This document shows, piece by piece, positions 35,889 through 43,722 of a stretch of 64,000 nt of DNA. The notes beneath the pieces were generated by a model. That model searched no databases and was not told where the DNA came from. It worked only from the letters and a program-made list of their open reading frames with translations. Source of the stretch: Acetomicrobium sp. UBA5826 (GTDB lineage: Bacteria; Synergistota; Synergistia; Synergistales; Acetomicrobiaceae); assembly GCF_002433005.1 (NCBI RefSeq), contig NZ_DJHF01000017.1, positions 175,048 to 239,047 on the forward strand, read 5' to 3'. The translations under genes were made by a program, and so were the position numbers. Position 1 is the stretch's first letter. Every line of letters begins with the position of its first letter.

Positions 35889-37316
35889 ATGGGTTTAGTA
35901 TTATATAACGACCTTACGCGACGTAAGGAGGAGTTCGCTCCTGTAAGTCCGGGCAAAATCGGCTTTTACGTTTGTGGCCCAACCGTTTACGATTACATAC
36001 ACATCGGTAACGCAAGACCATTTGTCGTCTTCGATGCGCTGAGACGATACATGGAATACAAGGGTTTCGAGGTCATTTTTGTGCAAAACTTCACGGATAT
36101 AGATGACAAGATGATCAATAAAGCTAATCAACTCGGAATAACCGTCAAAGAACTAGCCGAACAATTCATAGAGGCCTATTTCGAGGACATTATACCATTG
36201 GGAGTAAGGCAAGCTACAATACACCCAAAAGCTACAGAGCACATTGACGACATCATTCGGCTCATATCACGCATTATAGAAAATGGGCATGCTTATATCA
36301 TAGACGGTAACGTTTACTTCGATGTCAAAAGCTATCCCAATTATGGAAAGTTGTCCGGTCAAAGCTTGGAAGAACTCCAGGCAGGGGCAAGAATTGAAGT
36401 TGACGAAAGAAAAAGACACCCTCTTGATTTTGTCCTATGGAAGGCCAAAAAGGAAGGCGAGCCCTGGTGGGACAGTCCTTGGGGTCACGGAAGACCGGGA
36501 TGGCACATAGAATGCAGTGCCATGGCTATGAAATATTTAGGTGATACCATTGATATTCACGGAGGAGGAAGTGATCTAATCTTTCCGCATCACGAAAACG
36601 AAATTGCCCAAGCAGAGGCGGCAACGGGTAAACAGTTTGTTAGATTCTGGATACACAATGGTTATCTATTGATAAACAAAGAAAAGATGTCCAAATCTCT
36701 AGGCAACATTCTCACCGTACGCGAGATTAGGAAGAACTTCCAACCCTTGGCCGTAAGGCTTTTCATATTGGCTGCCCACTACAGAAGTCCCCTCGATTTC
36801 TCGGAGGACTCTCTCATTCAGGCCACAAAAAGCCTGCAGCGACTTCGCAATTGTTATTCCGATCTCTTGTTTTATATGGAGCGAAGCCAAGAAAAAAATA
36901 CTCCCGATACGTGGCTCGAGGATGTCGTAAATAATGGTTACAAGAGGTTTTGCAACGCCCTGGACGATGATTTCAATACGGCCGGAGCGTTGGGAGCGGT
37001 CTTTGAAGTCGTCAGAGATCTGAATAATTATTTGAAGGAAAATGAGACACTAGATAAACAGGCCTTGATCAAGTCCAAGGATTTTTTTGAAACCGTTGAG
37101 AACATATTAGGAGTTATTGGAATAAATACGATAGGAGAAGAGTTTGCCGGAACATTATCGAGCAGTGAGATCGAAGGGCTCATAAAAGAAAGGGAGGCGG
37201 CGAGAAAAAAACGGGATTTCGCAAGGGCAGATGCGATACGGAACGAACTGGCCTCTAAAGGGATAATATTGGAAGACACTCCTCTAGGTACGCGTTGGAA
37301 AAAGAAAGAACAATGA
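35889..37316 (+). CDS. cysS: Cysteinyl-tRNA synthetase
   Basis: Class I synthetase of 476 residues. The N-terminal YVCGPTVYDYIHIGN includes the HIGH-type motif and a zinc-ligand Cys; further zinc ligands are in IECSAM and PHHENE; KMSKS is present near 265. The C-terminal anticodon-binding helical domain ends in RWKKKEQ. ATG 35889 follows AAGGGAGAGA; the frame extends upstream into the divergent uvrC start but without support. It is a single gene on the plus strand, converging on the regulator gene 30 bases downstream. Confidence 0.96.
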   Translation: MGLVLYNDLTRRKEEFAPVSPGKIGFYVCGPTVYDYIHIGNARPFVVFDALRRYMEYKGFEVIFVQNFTDIDDKMINKANQLGITVKELAEQFIEAYFEDIIPLGVRQATIHPKATEHIDDIIRLISRIIENGHAYIIDGNVYFDVKSYPNYGKLSGQSLEELQAGARIEVDERKRHPLDFVLWKAKKEGEPWWDSPWGHGRPGWHIECSAMAMKYLGDTIDIHGGGSDLIFPHHENEIAQAEAATGKQFVRFWIHNGYLLINKEKMSKSLGNILTVREIRKNFQPLAVRLFILAAHYRSPLDFSEDSLIQATKSLQRLRNCYSDLLFYMERSQEKNTPDTWLEDVVNNGYKRFCNALDDDFNTAGALGAVFEVVRDLNNYLKENETLDKQALIKSKDFFETVENILGVIGINTIGEEFAGTLSSSEIEGLIKEREAARKKRDFARADAIRNELASKGIILEDTPLGTRWKKKEQ

Positions 37317-37346
37317 TAGAGAGGTTTGCACCCTCAAATATTACAA

Positions 37347-38033
37347 TTACTGCGTTTTGCCGAGGGTTTCGTAAAATTGGTCGGGGCTGTATTGAGCAAG
37401 CCCCGCCTTCCACGCAAAAACGGCGGCCTGCGTTCTGTCGGAAAAATCGAGTTTCTTCAGAATGCGACTGACGTGGTTTTTAACGGTTTTTTCGGACAAA
37501 AACATTATCTTAGCGATGTTCTGGTTTGAAAAGCCCTGGGATAACCAATAGAGGACTTCCATCTCCCGTGGAGTAAGGTGATCAAGTTGAGCTGTATCTT
37601 TCTCGATTAGCGAGACAGGTTTTTTGTATGTCTCAAATCTTGGATCATTATAAGGATCGGCCTTGGCCACGTTACGAATTGCCGACAAAAGATCCTCTGC
37701 ATTGGAAGATTTCAGTATACACCCATATATGCATGACTTCCTCAGATTCTGCAATCTATCGTGATAATTATTCTCTTTGGAAGTCAACAAAACACACCTG
37801 AAGGGCGCAAACTCTTTGGAGAGTTCGGGGATGGGTCCAATGCTACCTTTATCCAGAAGCTCATCGTCATACACAATGACATCTGGGCGCAGGGAACTAA
37901 TAACATCCCGCATCTCTTCAGCACGGCATATCTCTCCCACCACCGAAATATCCATTTCCAACTCCAATACACGCTTTATGCATTCACGATATAATCTATG
38001 CCTGTTTGCGATGACTACTTTAATAGTCTGCAT
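37347..38033 (-). CDS. NarL/LuxR-type response-regulator-like transcription factor with degenerate receiver
   Basis: About 229 residues: an N-terminal receiver-like domain (1-~120) and a C-terminal LuxR-type helix-turn-helix (LTPREMEVLYWLSQG, SNQNIAKIMFLSEKTVKNHVSRILKKL). In the receiver the phospho-acceptor position Asp56 and the Lys in GCILKSS are kept, but the metal-binding acidic pair near residue 10 is replaced by Asn10-Arg11. Phosphorylation by the usual mechanism is therefore unlikely. No histidine kinase is adjacent. ATG 38033 follows AAGGAGG, which begins one base after the tRNA-Sec CCA end. A longer frame running through the tRNA gene is an artefact. Confidence 0.88.
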   Translation of the reverse strand: MQTIKVVIANRHRLYRECIKRVLELEMDISVVGEICRAEEMRDVISSLRPDVIVYDDELLDKGSIGPIPELSKEFAPFRCVLLTSKENNYHDRLQNLRKSCIYGCILKSSNAEDLLSAIRNVAKADPYNDPRFETYKKPVSLIEKDTAQLDHLTPREMEVLYWLSQGFSNQNIAKIMFLSEKTVKNHVSRILKKLDFSDRTQAAVFAWKAGLAQYSPDQFYETLGKTQ

Positions 38034-38048
38034 TAGGTTAATCCTCCT

Positions 38049-38146
38049 TGGCGGAGGCGCGTGGGAATCGAACCCACCCGGGCCAGCCCTCACTGACCCA
38101 CACCAGATTTGAAGTCTGGGGGCCGCACCAGCGACCAACCGCCTCC
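38049..38146 (-). tRNA. selC: tRNA-Sec (anticodon UCA)
   Basis: The 98-nt gene has all bacterial tRNA-Sec marks: a six-bp D stem with a four-base loop, anticodon stem CCAGA/TCTGG with loop CTTCAAA (anticodon TCA), a long variable arm with a seven-bp stem (GGGTCAG/CTGGCCC), the T arm GTGGG-TTCGATT-CCCAC, and a 3' G-CCA that is encoded. The acceptor has seven clean pairs; the eighth position would be G-G. It lies 21 bases after the sigma-factor stop codon and 15 bases before the regulator start, so it is probably processed from a shared transcript. Confidence 0.97.
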
Positions 38147-38167
38147 TCGATCCCTTAAATCTTATAG

Positions 38168-38653
38168 TCATTCCCCTTCCTTGTCCAGTTTCATTAAAAG
38201 CCTTGCTTTCTTCCTGACCCTTGTTATGGCATTCTCCATCTTTTTGTACGGCCATGACAAAAGATTCGCAGCGTCTGCGATGTTGCCGCTGATTAGGAGG
38301 GCCCTTAAAGCCTCCCTCTCCATTGACGTCAACAAATCGAACAGATCTTTCAAAAATTCCTTTTGTTTCAACTTCTCATCCACGTCCAAATCGTCCGATA
38401 CTTCCGCTGCTGCGTCCAAAGAAACGTAATCCTTCGTCTTGTTTTTTCTCAAGTAGGATATCATGGCATTACGGACGCAGGTTCTTGCAAATGCGGGAAA
38501 ATGCCCTCTATTTTCATCATATTTTCTAATAGCGTGATATAATCCTATATAACCTTCTTGAACCAAATCTTCTTTCAAATGTGGGTCGCCGTTAGACAGC
38601 ATAGAAGCCATCTTCAACACTAGAGGCATATAATTGACAAATATTTTGTTCAA
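38168..38653 (-). CDS. Small sigma-70 family RNA polymerase sigma factor (SigH/ECF-like)
   Basis: A 162-residue protein with a clear region 2 (DLVQEGYIGLYHAIRKYD, then FARTCVRNAMISYLRK) and a weakly conserved C-terminal helix-turn-helix (region 4: LTSMEREALRALL onwards). It resembles SigH/SigF-type alternative sigma factors more than housekeeping ones. No anti-sigma gene is adjacent. The start is TTG 38653, 10 bases after AAAGGAG. It is followed at once by tRNA-Sec and the LuxR-type gene, and its 5' end overlaps the promoter of the divergent ThiF-like gene. Confidence 0.88.
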   Translation of the reverse strand: MNKIFVNYMPLVLKMASMLSNGDPHLKEDLVQEGYIGLYHAIRKYDENRGHFPAFARTCVRNAMISYLRKNKTKDYVSLDAAAEVSDDLDVDEKLKQKEFLKDLFDLLTSMEREALRALLISGNIADAANLLSWPYKKMENAITRVRKKARLLMKLDKEGE

Positions 38654-38662
38654 CCCAATAAT
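38634..38662 (+). promoter_or_regulatory. Consensus sigma-70 promoter for the ThiF/MoeB-like gene
   Basis: TTGACA (38634-38639) and AATAAT (38657-38662) are 17 bases apart on the plus strand; initiation near 38669 precedes the SD AGGAGG. The -35 box and most of the spacer lie in the first codons of the divergent sigma gene, so the two units may interfere. Confidence 0.7.
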
Positions 38663-38699
38663 GCTCCTTTCATTTCATTGCCGATAGGAGGTCTGATAT

Positions 38700-39533
38700 A
38701 TGATGACGGATATTATAGAAAAACTGAAGGCCGAAAGCTACAGAAAGAACGATAACGTCGTTATTCCTTTTGAATCTATAAAAATTATATCGGAGGAATA
38801 CAAGACGCCCGTCAAATCGATAGAAATAGAGCTTCTCGAAAACGGCTTAATTCCCGAACGTTACGAGAGAAACATTGGCACTTACGGAATATCCGGACAA
38901 CTCATTTTATTGAAGAGCAAAATCCTTATAGTAGGCTGTGGCGGCTTAGGTGGGTGGAACATAGAAATATTGGCACGAGCAGGCATTGGATATCTCCGAT
39001 TGGTAGATGGCGATCGTTTCGAACCACACAACCTAAATAGGCAAATCATTGCAACCGAAAATGATCTATATAAACCCAAAGCTCTTGTTGCTGCCAAAAG
39101 GGTTAAAAATATAAACTCCGGGATTGAAGCGGAAGCCTGTTCGTGCATGCTCGACGAAAGTACGGCCCAAGGGTTGGTGGATGGAATGGATCTAGCTATA
39201 GACGCTTTGGACAACAACCGCTCCAGATTCCATCTTTTCCAAGTCTGCAAAGAAAAAGGAATACCTGTCGTTCACGGTGCCATAGGAGGATTTGTGGGAC
39301 AACTGAAGGTGGTCATGCCTGGAGAGTCGCATCCCTTGGAAGCTTTAGGTAACGACGCTCCAGACAAAGGAATAGAGGTAAAACTCGGCAACCCTCCCCA
39401 AACACCAGCCTTAATAGCTACTTTGCAAGCCAACGAAGCTATTAAGCTACTTTTAAAAAAAGAGGAGTTATTGACGGATCATCTGTTGTGGATCGACCTC
39501 GAGCACAACGAATGGATGCGTTTGAAATTATGA
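38700..39533 (+). CDS. ThiF/MoeB/HesA family adenylyltransferase
   Basis: An E1-like enzyme of 277 residues that adenylates the C-terminus of a ubiquitin-like sulfur carrier. Nucleotide-binding VGCGGLGG, catalytic Arg in NLNRQ, Lys in YKPKA and Asp in AIDALDN are all present. The CxxC pairs that bind zinc in MoeB and ThiF are absent. An N-terminal extension of ~60 residues precedes the fold. No ThiS or MoaD partner is in the window, so its role in thiamine, molybdopterin/tungstopterin or another pathway cannot be decided. SD AGGAGG; ATG 38700 or 38703. Its stop codon abuts the convergent pnp stop with no gap. Confidence 0.87.
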   Translation: MMTDIIEKLKAESYRKNDNVVIPFESIKIISEEYKTPVKSIEIELLENGLIPERYERNIGTYGISGQLILLKSKILIVGCGGLGGWNIEILARAGIGYLRLVDGDRFEPHNLNRQIIATENDLYKPKALVAAKRVKNINSGIEAEACSCMLDESTAQGLVDGMDLAIDALDNNRSRFHLFQVCKEKGIPVVHGAIGGFVGQLKVVMPGESHPLEALGNDAPDKGIEVKLGNPPQTPALIATLQANEAIKLLLKKEELLTDHLLWIDLEHNEWMRLKL

Positions 39534-40373
39534 TTACTCTTTGCATGCCTTCCCGCTACAGTAATTGCAAAGACCACGTAAAAGGATCTTTAATTTTTTA
39601 GATGCTTTTTTCATTTCTTCCAACACTTCTTCATGGGTTAACGGTTTGGCCTCCATCCCTGCAGCATAATTCGCAACGCATGAAATGGCACATACTCTCA
39701 TGCCCATCTGCCTCGCCACCATGGCTTCCGGAACGGTAGACATGCCCACCACATCTGCTCCCATTATTCGTGCCATTCTGATCTCAGCAGGAGTCTCAAA
39801 AGAAGGCCCGCTGAAGGCTATGTATACACCCCGTTTTAACGATATGCCGTTATCGGACGCTATTTTTTCGCAAAGCTTCATTAATTCTTCATCGTAAAGA
39901 AAGGTCATATCCGGAAACCGCGGCTCAAAACCATCTAAATCTTTTCTTCTCAAAGGATTGACGCCCATGAAGTTTATGTGATCATATGTCAACACCAGAT
40001 CGCCCGGAGACAGCCCGTAATTGATTCCTCCGGAGGCGTTGGTCAATATTAGAGTTTTCACACCAAGCATGCCGCAAACGCGTACAGGAAAAGTCACTTC
40101 ATCCATGGAATAGCCTTCGTAATAGTGCACCCTCCCATTCATCGTTACGACGTAATTTTTACCTATATTTCCGCAGACCAGCTGCCCGGCGTGGCCGGGA
40201 ACAGTGGATTCGGGCCAAAAGGGAATGTCTTTGTAGGGTATTACTATCGAACTTTCAATTTCTTCGACGAAATCGCCAAGACCGGAACCCAAGACTATAG
40301 CCATCTCTGGAGTTTTTGGAATATTTTCCTGCAGAAAATTCACTGCTTCAACTATTTTTTCCCTGTATGTCAA
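39534..40373 (-). CDS. Purine-nucleoside phosphorylase (trimeric, 6-oxopurine type)
   Basis: A 280-residue phosphorolytic enzyme of the mammalian-type PNP family; GSGLGDF binds phosphate, NASGGIN and GPSFETPAEI follow. The purine-contacting Glu (FETPAE) and the Asn equivalent to human Asn243 (SCVAN) are both kept, pointing to inosine/guanosine specificity and not methylthioadenosine, where an Asp replaces the Asn. The start is TTG 40373 with GAGGAG inside the end of deoB. Together with deoB it converts nucleosides to ribose phosphates. xerD-deoB-pnp matches the Bacillus xerD-drm-punA order. Confidence 0.94.
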   Translation of the reverse strand: MTYREKIVEAVNFLQENIPKTPEMAIVLGSGLGDFVEEIESSIVIPYKDIPFWPESTVPGHAGQLVCGNIGKNYVVTMNGRVHYYEGYSMDEVTFPVRVCGMLGVKTLILTNASGGINYGLSPGDLVLTYDHINFMGVNPLRRKDLDGFEPRFPDMTFLYDEELMKLCEKIASDNGISLKRGVYIAFSGPSFETPAEIRMARIMGADVVGMSTVPEAMVARQMGMRVCAISCVANYAAGMEAKPLTHEEVLEEMKKASKKLKILLRGLCNYCSGKACKE

Positions 40374-40379
40374 GAATGC

Positions 40380-41570
40380 TCACTCCTCATTATGTAATAT
40401 CGAGCGCTTTAAGATCTCAGGAGCCAAAGATATGCCATCCAATTCCCTACCATCAACTCCATAAATATCCGCCAAAGTCTTCCCAAGACAACAAAATCCG
40501 TTGCAGGTCCCGAAGTTTCCTGGGCGAACCATGTCCCCATAGAATAGCAATGGAACATATTCTCTACTATGGTCAGTGCTTTTCGTGAGCGGATCATTAC
40601 CATGATCGGCAGAGATAATTAATAAGTCAGTCGGTCGCATGCCCTCTATAAATGTCACGAGCCAATCGTCGAACTTGAGCAAAGCTTTAGCATAACCGGG
40701 AGGATCATTGCGATGACCGTATTTCATGTCGAAGTCAATTAAATTGCAAAATAGCAACCCGTTAAAGTCTCTATCTTGGTACTCCTTGAGGTATTCCATA
40801 CATTCATCGTTATTAGAGCAGTGAATTGGCTTCGTGATGCCGCGATTGGCGAAAATGTCGTCGAGCTTGCCTAAAGTTATAACGTCATAACCGCTCATCG
40901 ACAGCTTGTCAAGAAGCGTGTCCTTAGGCGGGGGGAGCGAAAAATCCCTTCTACGCGGTGTTCTGTAAAACTTCCCAGGAGTTCCTGCAAAGGGCCTAGC
41001 TATAACGCGAGCCACGCCATTTGGACCATGCAGTAAATTACGCGCTATCCTACACCATTCGTATAAGGTTTCAACGGGTACTACATCTTCATGCGCAGCA
41101 ATCTGAAAGACGCTATCCGCAGACGTATAGACTATGGGGTAACCGGTCTTCAGATGTTCCGGACCGAGATCTTCTATAATTACCGTTCCCGAAGCGGGAT
41201 AATTGCCCAAGATGTCTCTACCGATTGCTTTTTTAAAGCTTTCTATTACTTCGTTTGGAAAACCTTTTGGGAAAGTTGGAAAGGGTTTGGTTAAAATAAT
41301 TCCTGACAGTTCCCAATGCCCCGTCGTCGTATCTTTGCCAGCCGAAAGCTCGCGCAGCCTTCCAACAGCTGCCAAAGGAGGCCACATGGCGGCCGTTCCT
41401 GGCAAATCGACAATTAAGGGCAACCCCAATTTACCGAGGTTAACCAAATTAATGCCTCCCATAGCTAAAGCCACATGATAGGCAGTATTGCTGCCTTCAT
41501 CACCGTAACAATTCGCGTCAGGAGACTCTCCTATGCCGTACCCGTCTAGAATTATTATAAAAGTCCTCAA
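40380..41570 (-). CDS. deoB: Phosphopentomutase
   Basis: Interconverts (deoxy)ribose 1- and 5-phosphates, using the product of PNP. The 397-residue alkaline-phosphatase-fold protein has the metal sites LDGYGIGESPDA near the N-terminus, DTTTGHWE and SADHGND. The start is TTG 41570, seven bases after GGAGG; the frame opens at ATG 41588, but that codon has no SD. It follows xerD by 21 bases and precedes pnp by six. Confidence 0.96.
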   Translation of the reverse strand: MRTFIIILDGYGIGESPDANCYGDEGSNTAYHVALAMGGINLVNLGKLGLPLIVDLPGTAAMWPPLAAVGRLRELSAGKDTTTGHWELSGIILTKPFPTFPKGFPNEVIESFKKAIGRDILGNYPASGTVIIEDLGPEHLKTGYPIVYTSADSVFQIAAHEDVVPVETLYEWCRIARNLLHGPNGVARVIARPFAGTPGKFYRTPRRRDFSLPPPKDTLLDKLSMSGYDVITLGKLDDIFANRGITKPIHCSNNDECMEYLKEYQDRDFNGLLFCNLIDFDMKYGHRNDPPGYAKALLKFDDWLVTFIEGMRPTDLLIISADHGNDPLTKSTDHSREYVPLLFYGDMVRPGNFGTCNGFCCLGKTLADIYGVDGRELDGISLAPEILKRSILHNEE

Positions 41571-41591
41571 TGGAAAACCTCCAATCATGGG

Positions 41592-42482
41592 TTAAGCTCT
41601 GGGATGGCATTTATCGTATATGTCGCGTAGCTCCAAATCAAGATGAGTATATCGTTCCGTAGTTGATATTGAAGCATGGCCTAAAAGTTCCTGTAGTGTT
41701 CTTAGATCCAGTCCCCGCCTCAACATATGAGTAGCCAGCGAATGACGCAACACGTGGGGATGAAGCCTTACGGACGGTATTCCTGCTGTCTTTCCTCTTC
41801 GCCGAATAATCCTCCACAGGTCCTCTCTATGCAGTTTTCTTCCCGTCCTTGTCAAAAATAACCAACGTTCTTCTCTCCTGTTGAGAAGTGGCCGTATGGC
41901 ATCGACATAATGTCTCAACTTTTCTTTCACGGAACCAAGTAAAGGAACTACCCTTTCCTTATCGCCTTTTCCTATCACTCTAAGGGTTCCGGCACGCCAG
42001 TCTATATCTTCAAGGGCTAGAGAACAAACCTCTGAGGCTCTTAATCCACAACCGTAAGCCAATTCAAACAAAGCTTCATCTCGCCCCCCAAGAACAGATC
42101 CGTCTCTGCAGGAGGAAATCAGGCGCTCTATTTCTCCTTCGCTCAAAATTCGAGGCAACTTTTGCTCCTTAGAGGGCAATGATGGCAACCACTGTTCGCC
42201 GTCAACCCACCCTTCTATGGTCAGATAGCGATTCCAAGATCGTATAGCCGCGGCATATCGCTGCAGGGAAGCTTTGGATTTTCCTTCCGATGCCATCGCC
42301 TTTAAAAAACGTGACATATATTCGTGCCTGGGAGGGATTGGATCCAGATTTTGATTGCTGCAAAACTTGATCCATTTGGCTATATCGGTCATGTAAGCTT
42401 CTATGGTGTTTTCGCTATAACCCCTTTCCAGGCGTAGGTAGCCTGCAAAGTCGCGGACCAGCTTATGACTTTCTTCAGGCAC
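41592..42482 (-). CDS. xerD: Site-specific tyrosine recombinase XerD
   Basis: About 297 residues: an N-terminal SAM-like core-binding domain and a C-terminal catalytic domain with Arg (GLRASE), Lys (GKGDKER), H-x-x-R (HVLRHS), His (GHAS) and Tyr (TERYTH), all intact. It resolves chromosome dimers at dif with XerC. The xerD-deoB-pnp neighbourhood argues for a housekeeping XerD and not an integrase; no att sites or phage genes are near. GTG 42482 is nine bases after GGGAG; ATG 42491 directly abuts that SD and is less likely. Confidence 0.93.
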   Translation of the reverse strand: MPEESHKLVRDFAGYLRLERGYSENTIEAYMTDIAKWIKFCSNQNLDPIPPRHEYMSRFLKAMASEGKSKASLQRYAAAIRSWNRYLTIEGWVDGEQWLPSLPSKEQKLPRILSEGEIERLISSCRDGSVLGGRDEALFELAYGCGLRASEVCSLALEDIDWRAGTLRVIGKGDKERVVPLLGSVKEKLRHYVDAIRPLLNRREERWLFLTRTGRKLHREDLWRIIRRRGKTAGIPSVRLHPHVLRHSLATHMLRRGLDLRTLQELLGHASISTTERYTHLDLELRDIYDKCHPRA

Positions 42483-42497
42483 CTCTATCATCTCCCT

Positions 42498-42548
42498 TTA
42501 AAATAAACCTACGCCCCCTATGTTCAAAGGGCGTAGGTTTATTTTACA
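42498..42548. terminator. Long hairpin between the Nudix gene and xerD, probable bidirectional terminator
   Basis: A perfect 16-bp stem (42501-42516 with 42529-42544) with a 12-base loop; the outer arms are A/T-rich and give a T-rich tail in the direction of minus-strand transcription. It would end the def-to-Nudix operon. The SD of xerD begins immediately after it. The rest of the 117-base gap shows no clear promoter. Confidence 0.75.
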
Positions 42549-42599
42549 TTAAAATTGAGCCTAAAAGCTCTTTTCTCCGGGATAAGGGATTGCAAATAA

Positions 42600-43139
42600 T
42601 CATTGATCCCTGCGACGATTCAGATACCACATTAACGCTGCAAAAGTTTTTGCGTCCTCAATTTTTTTGTCTTCGATAAGGCGTTGGCACTCTTTAGGAG
42701 CAACTATCACCTTTTCTATTATTTCATCTTCATCGCCATCTAACTTAGAAGGAAATATTTCCGTTGCATAGAAAAGATGAATTATCTCGTTCGCAAAACC
42801 GGGAGAAGAGTAAAAACTAGCGATGTGTTCTATATTTCTCGCATCGTATCCAACCTCTTCCCTAAGTTCGCGCTTTGCCGTCTCCGCTGGCGATTCTCCT
42901 TCTTCCATTATCCCGGCAGGTACTTCCAGCAACTCTCTTCCTGTCGCATATCTGAATTGGCGAACTAACACAATTTCGCCTTTGTCATTAACAGCCAGAA
43001 TTGCCACCGCCGGAGCATGTTTGACCACTTCTCTTCTGGTTACGTGGCCATTGGACAACCTTACTTCATCGACGCTTAATTTTACTATCTTTCCACTATA
43101 AACTTCCCTAGAAGATATACATTGCTCGTCTTTATCCAT
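42600..43139 (-). CDS. Nudix hydrolase, ADP-ribose pyrophosphatase type
   Basis: A 179-residue protein with a full Nudix box (G-x5-E-x7-REL-x-EE-x-G: GIMEEGESPAE followed by KRELREEVGYD at about 77-100) and the VRQFRYATG and VPAG segments common in ADP-ribose/NDP-sugar pyrophosphatases. It probably hydrolyses ADP-ribose to AMP and ribose 5-phosphate. It starts two bases after the oxidoreductase gamma stop with no SD, so translation is probably coupled. It is the last gene of the operon. Confidence 0.92.
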   Translation of the reverse strand: MDKDEQCISSREVYSGKIVKLSVDEVRLSNGHVTRREVVKHAPAVAILAVNDKGEIVLVRQFRYATGRELLEVPAGIMEEGESPAETAKRELREEVGYDARNIEHIASFYSSPGFANEIIHLFYATEIFPSKLDGDEDEIIEKVIVAPKECQRLIEDKKIEDAKTFAALMWYLNRRRDQ

Positions 43140-43141
43140 GA

Positions 43142-43708
43142 TTAAGAATTGGCCTGGGCTACGTGTTGCTTACCAACTTCCTGCCCCTTTTCAAAAGCTT
43201 TCATGTTGATCTCAAGAAGATGGGCCTTTTTCGCACCCAATATTTCTTTTACAGCTTCTTTAAGGGCATCCACTGAAGCTATATCGGCAGCTTCCGCCAA
43301 AGCCCCCAGAACTACGATGTTTGCTACCTTCTCGTTGCCCAATTCCATAGCGATGCTGTTCGCCTTCACTTTCACTATATTTATATCATCCCGCGGATCA
43401 TCGTAAGTGACGAGATCTTCATTGTAAATTAAAATCCCTCCCTTTCTTAAGTTTCCCACGAACTTCGCAAGGGAAGGCTGATTCATGATGATCAGGACAT
43501 CAGGAGAAGACACCAGGGGAGAAGCTACCTCACCATCGCTTACGATGACACTGCAATTAGCCGTACCACCACGCATTTCCGGTCCATAAGAGGGAATCCA
43601 CATCACATTATTGCCCTCGTTTAAGGCCGCATGAGCAACTATTTGACCTAGAAGCATTACCCCTTGGCCACCAAATCCTGCTGCAATCATTTCTCTATAA
43701 AAGCTCAT
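43142..43708 (-). CDS. 2-oxoacid:ferredoxin oxidoreductase, gamma subunit
   Basis: About 189 residues of the POR/KOR gamma domain; the N-terminal AGFGGQGVMLLGQ loop and YGPEMRGGTANCSV are diagnostic. It completes the delta-alpha-beta-gamma set encoded in consecutive genes. ATG 43708 is eight bases after GGTAGG; a GTG at 43717 is also in frame. It lies 14 bases after the beta stop. Confidence 0.95.
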   Translation of the reverse strand: MSFYREMIAAGFGGQGVMLLGQIVAHAALNEGNNVMWIPSYGPEMRGGTANCSVIVSDGEVASPLVSSPDVLIIMNQPSLAKFVGNLRKGGILIYNEDLVTYDDPRDDINIVKVKANSIAMELGNEKVANIVVLGALAEAADIASVDALKEAVKEILGAKKAHLLEINMKAFEKGQEVGKQHVAQANS

Positions 43709-43722
43709 CCGATTCACCTACC

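Noticed and set aside
38049..38146. tRNA-Sec as an integration site for a genomic island.
   Set aside because: No repeat of the tRNA 3' end and no integrase or foreign-looking genes flank it; neighbours are compact and of the same composition.
38034..38255. The open frame of the LuxR-type gene extends upstream through the tRNA-Sec gene into the sigma gene.
   Set aside because: A strong SD precedes the ATG at 38033, the extension has no receiver-domain similarity, and it crosses a tRNA gene. It is a chance open frame.
41592..42491. The tyrosine recombinase as a sign of an integrated mobile element.
   Set aside because: All catalytic residues and the xerD-deoB-pnp order match housekeeping XerD; no attachment repeats, tRNA target or phage genes are near.
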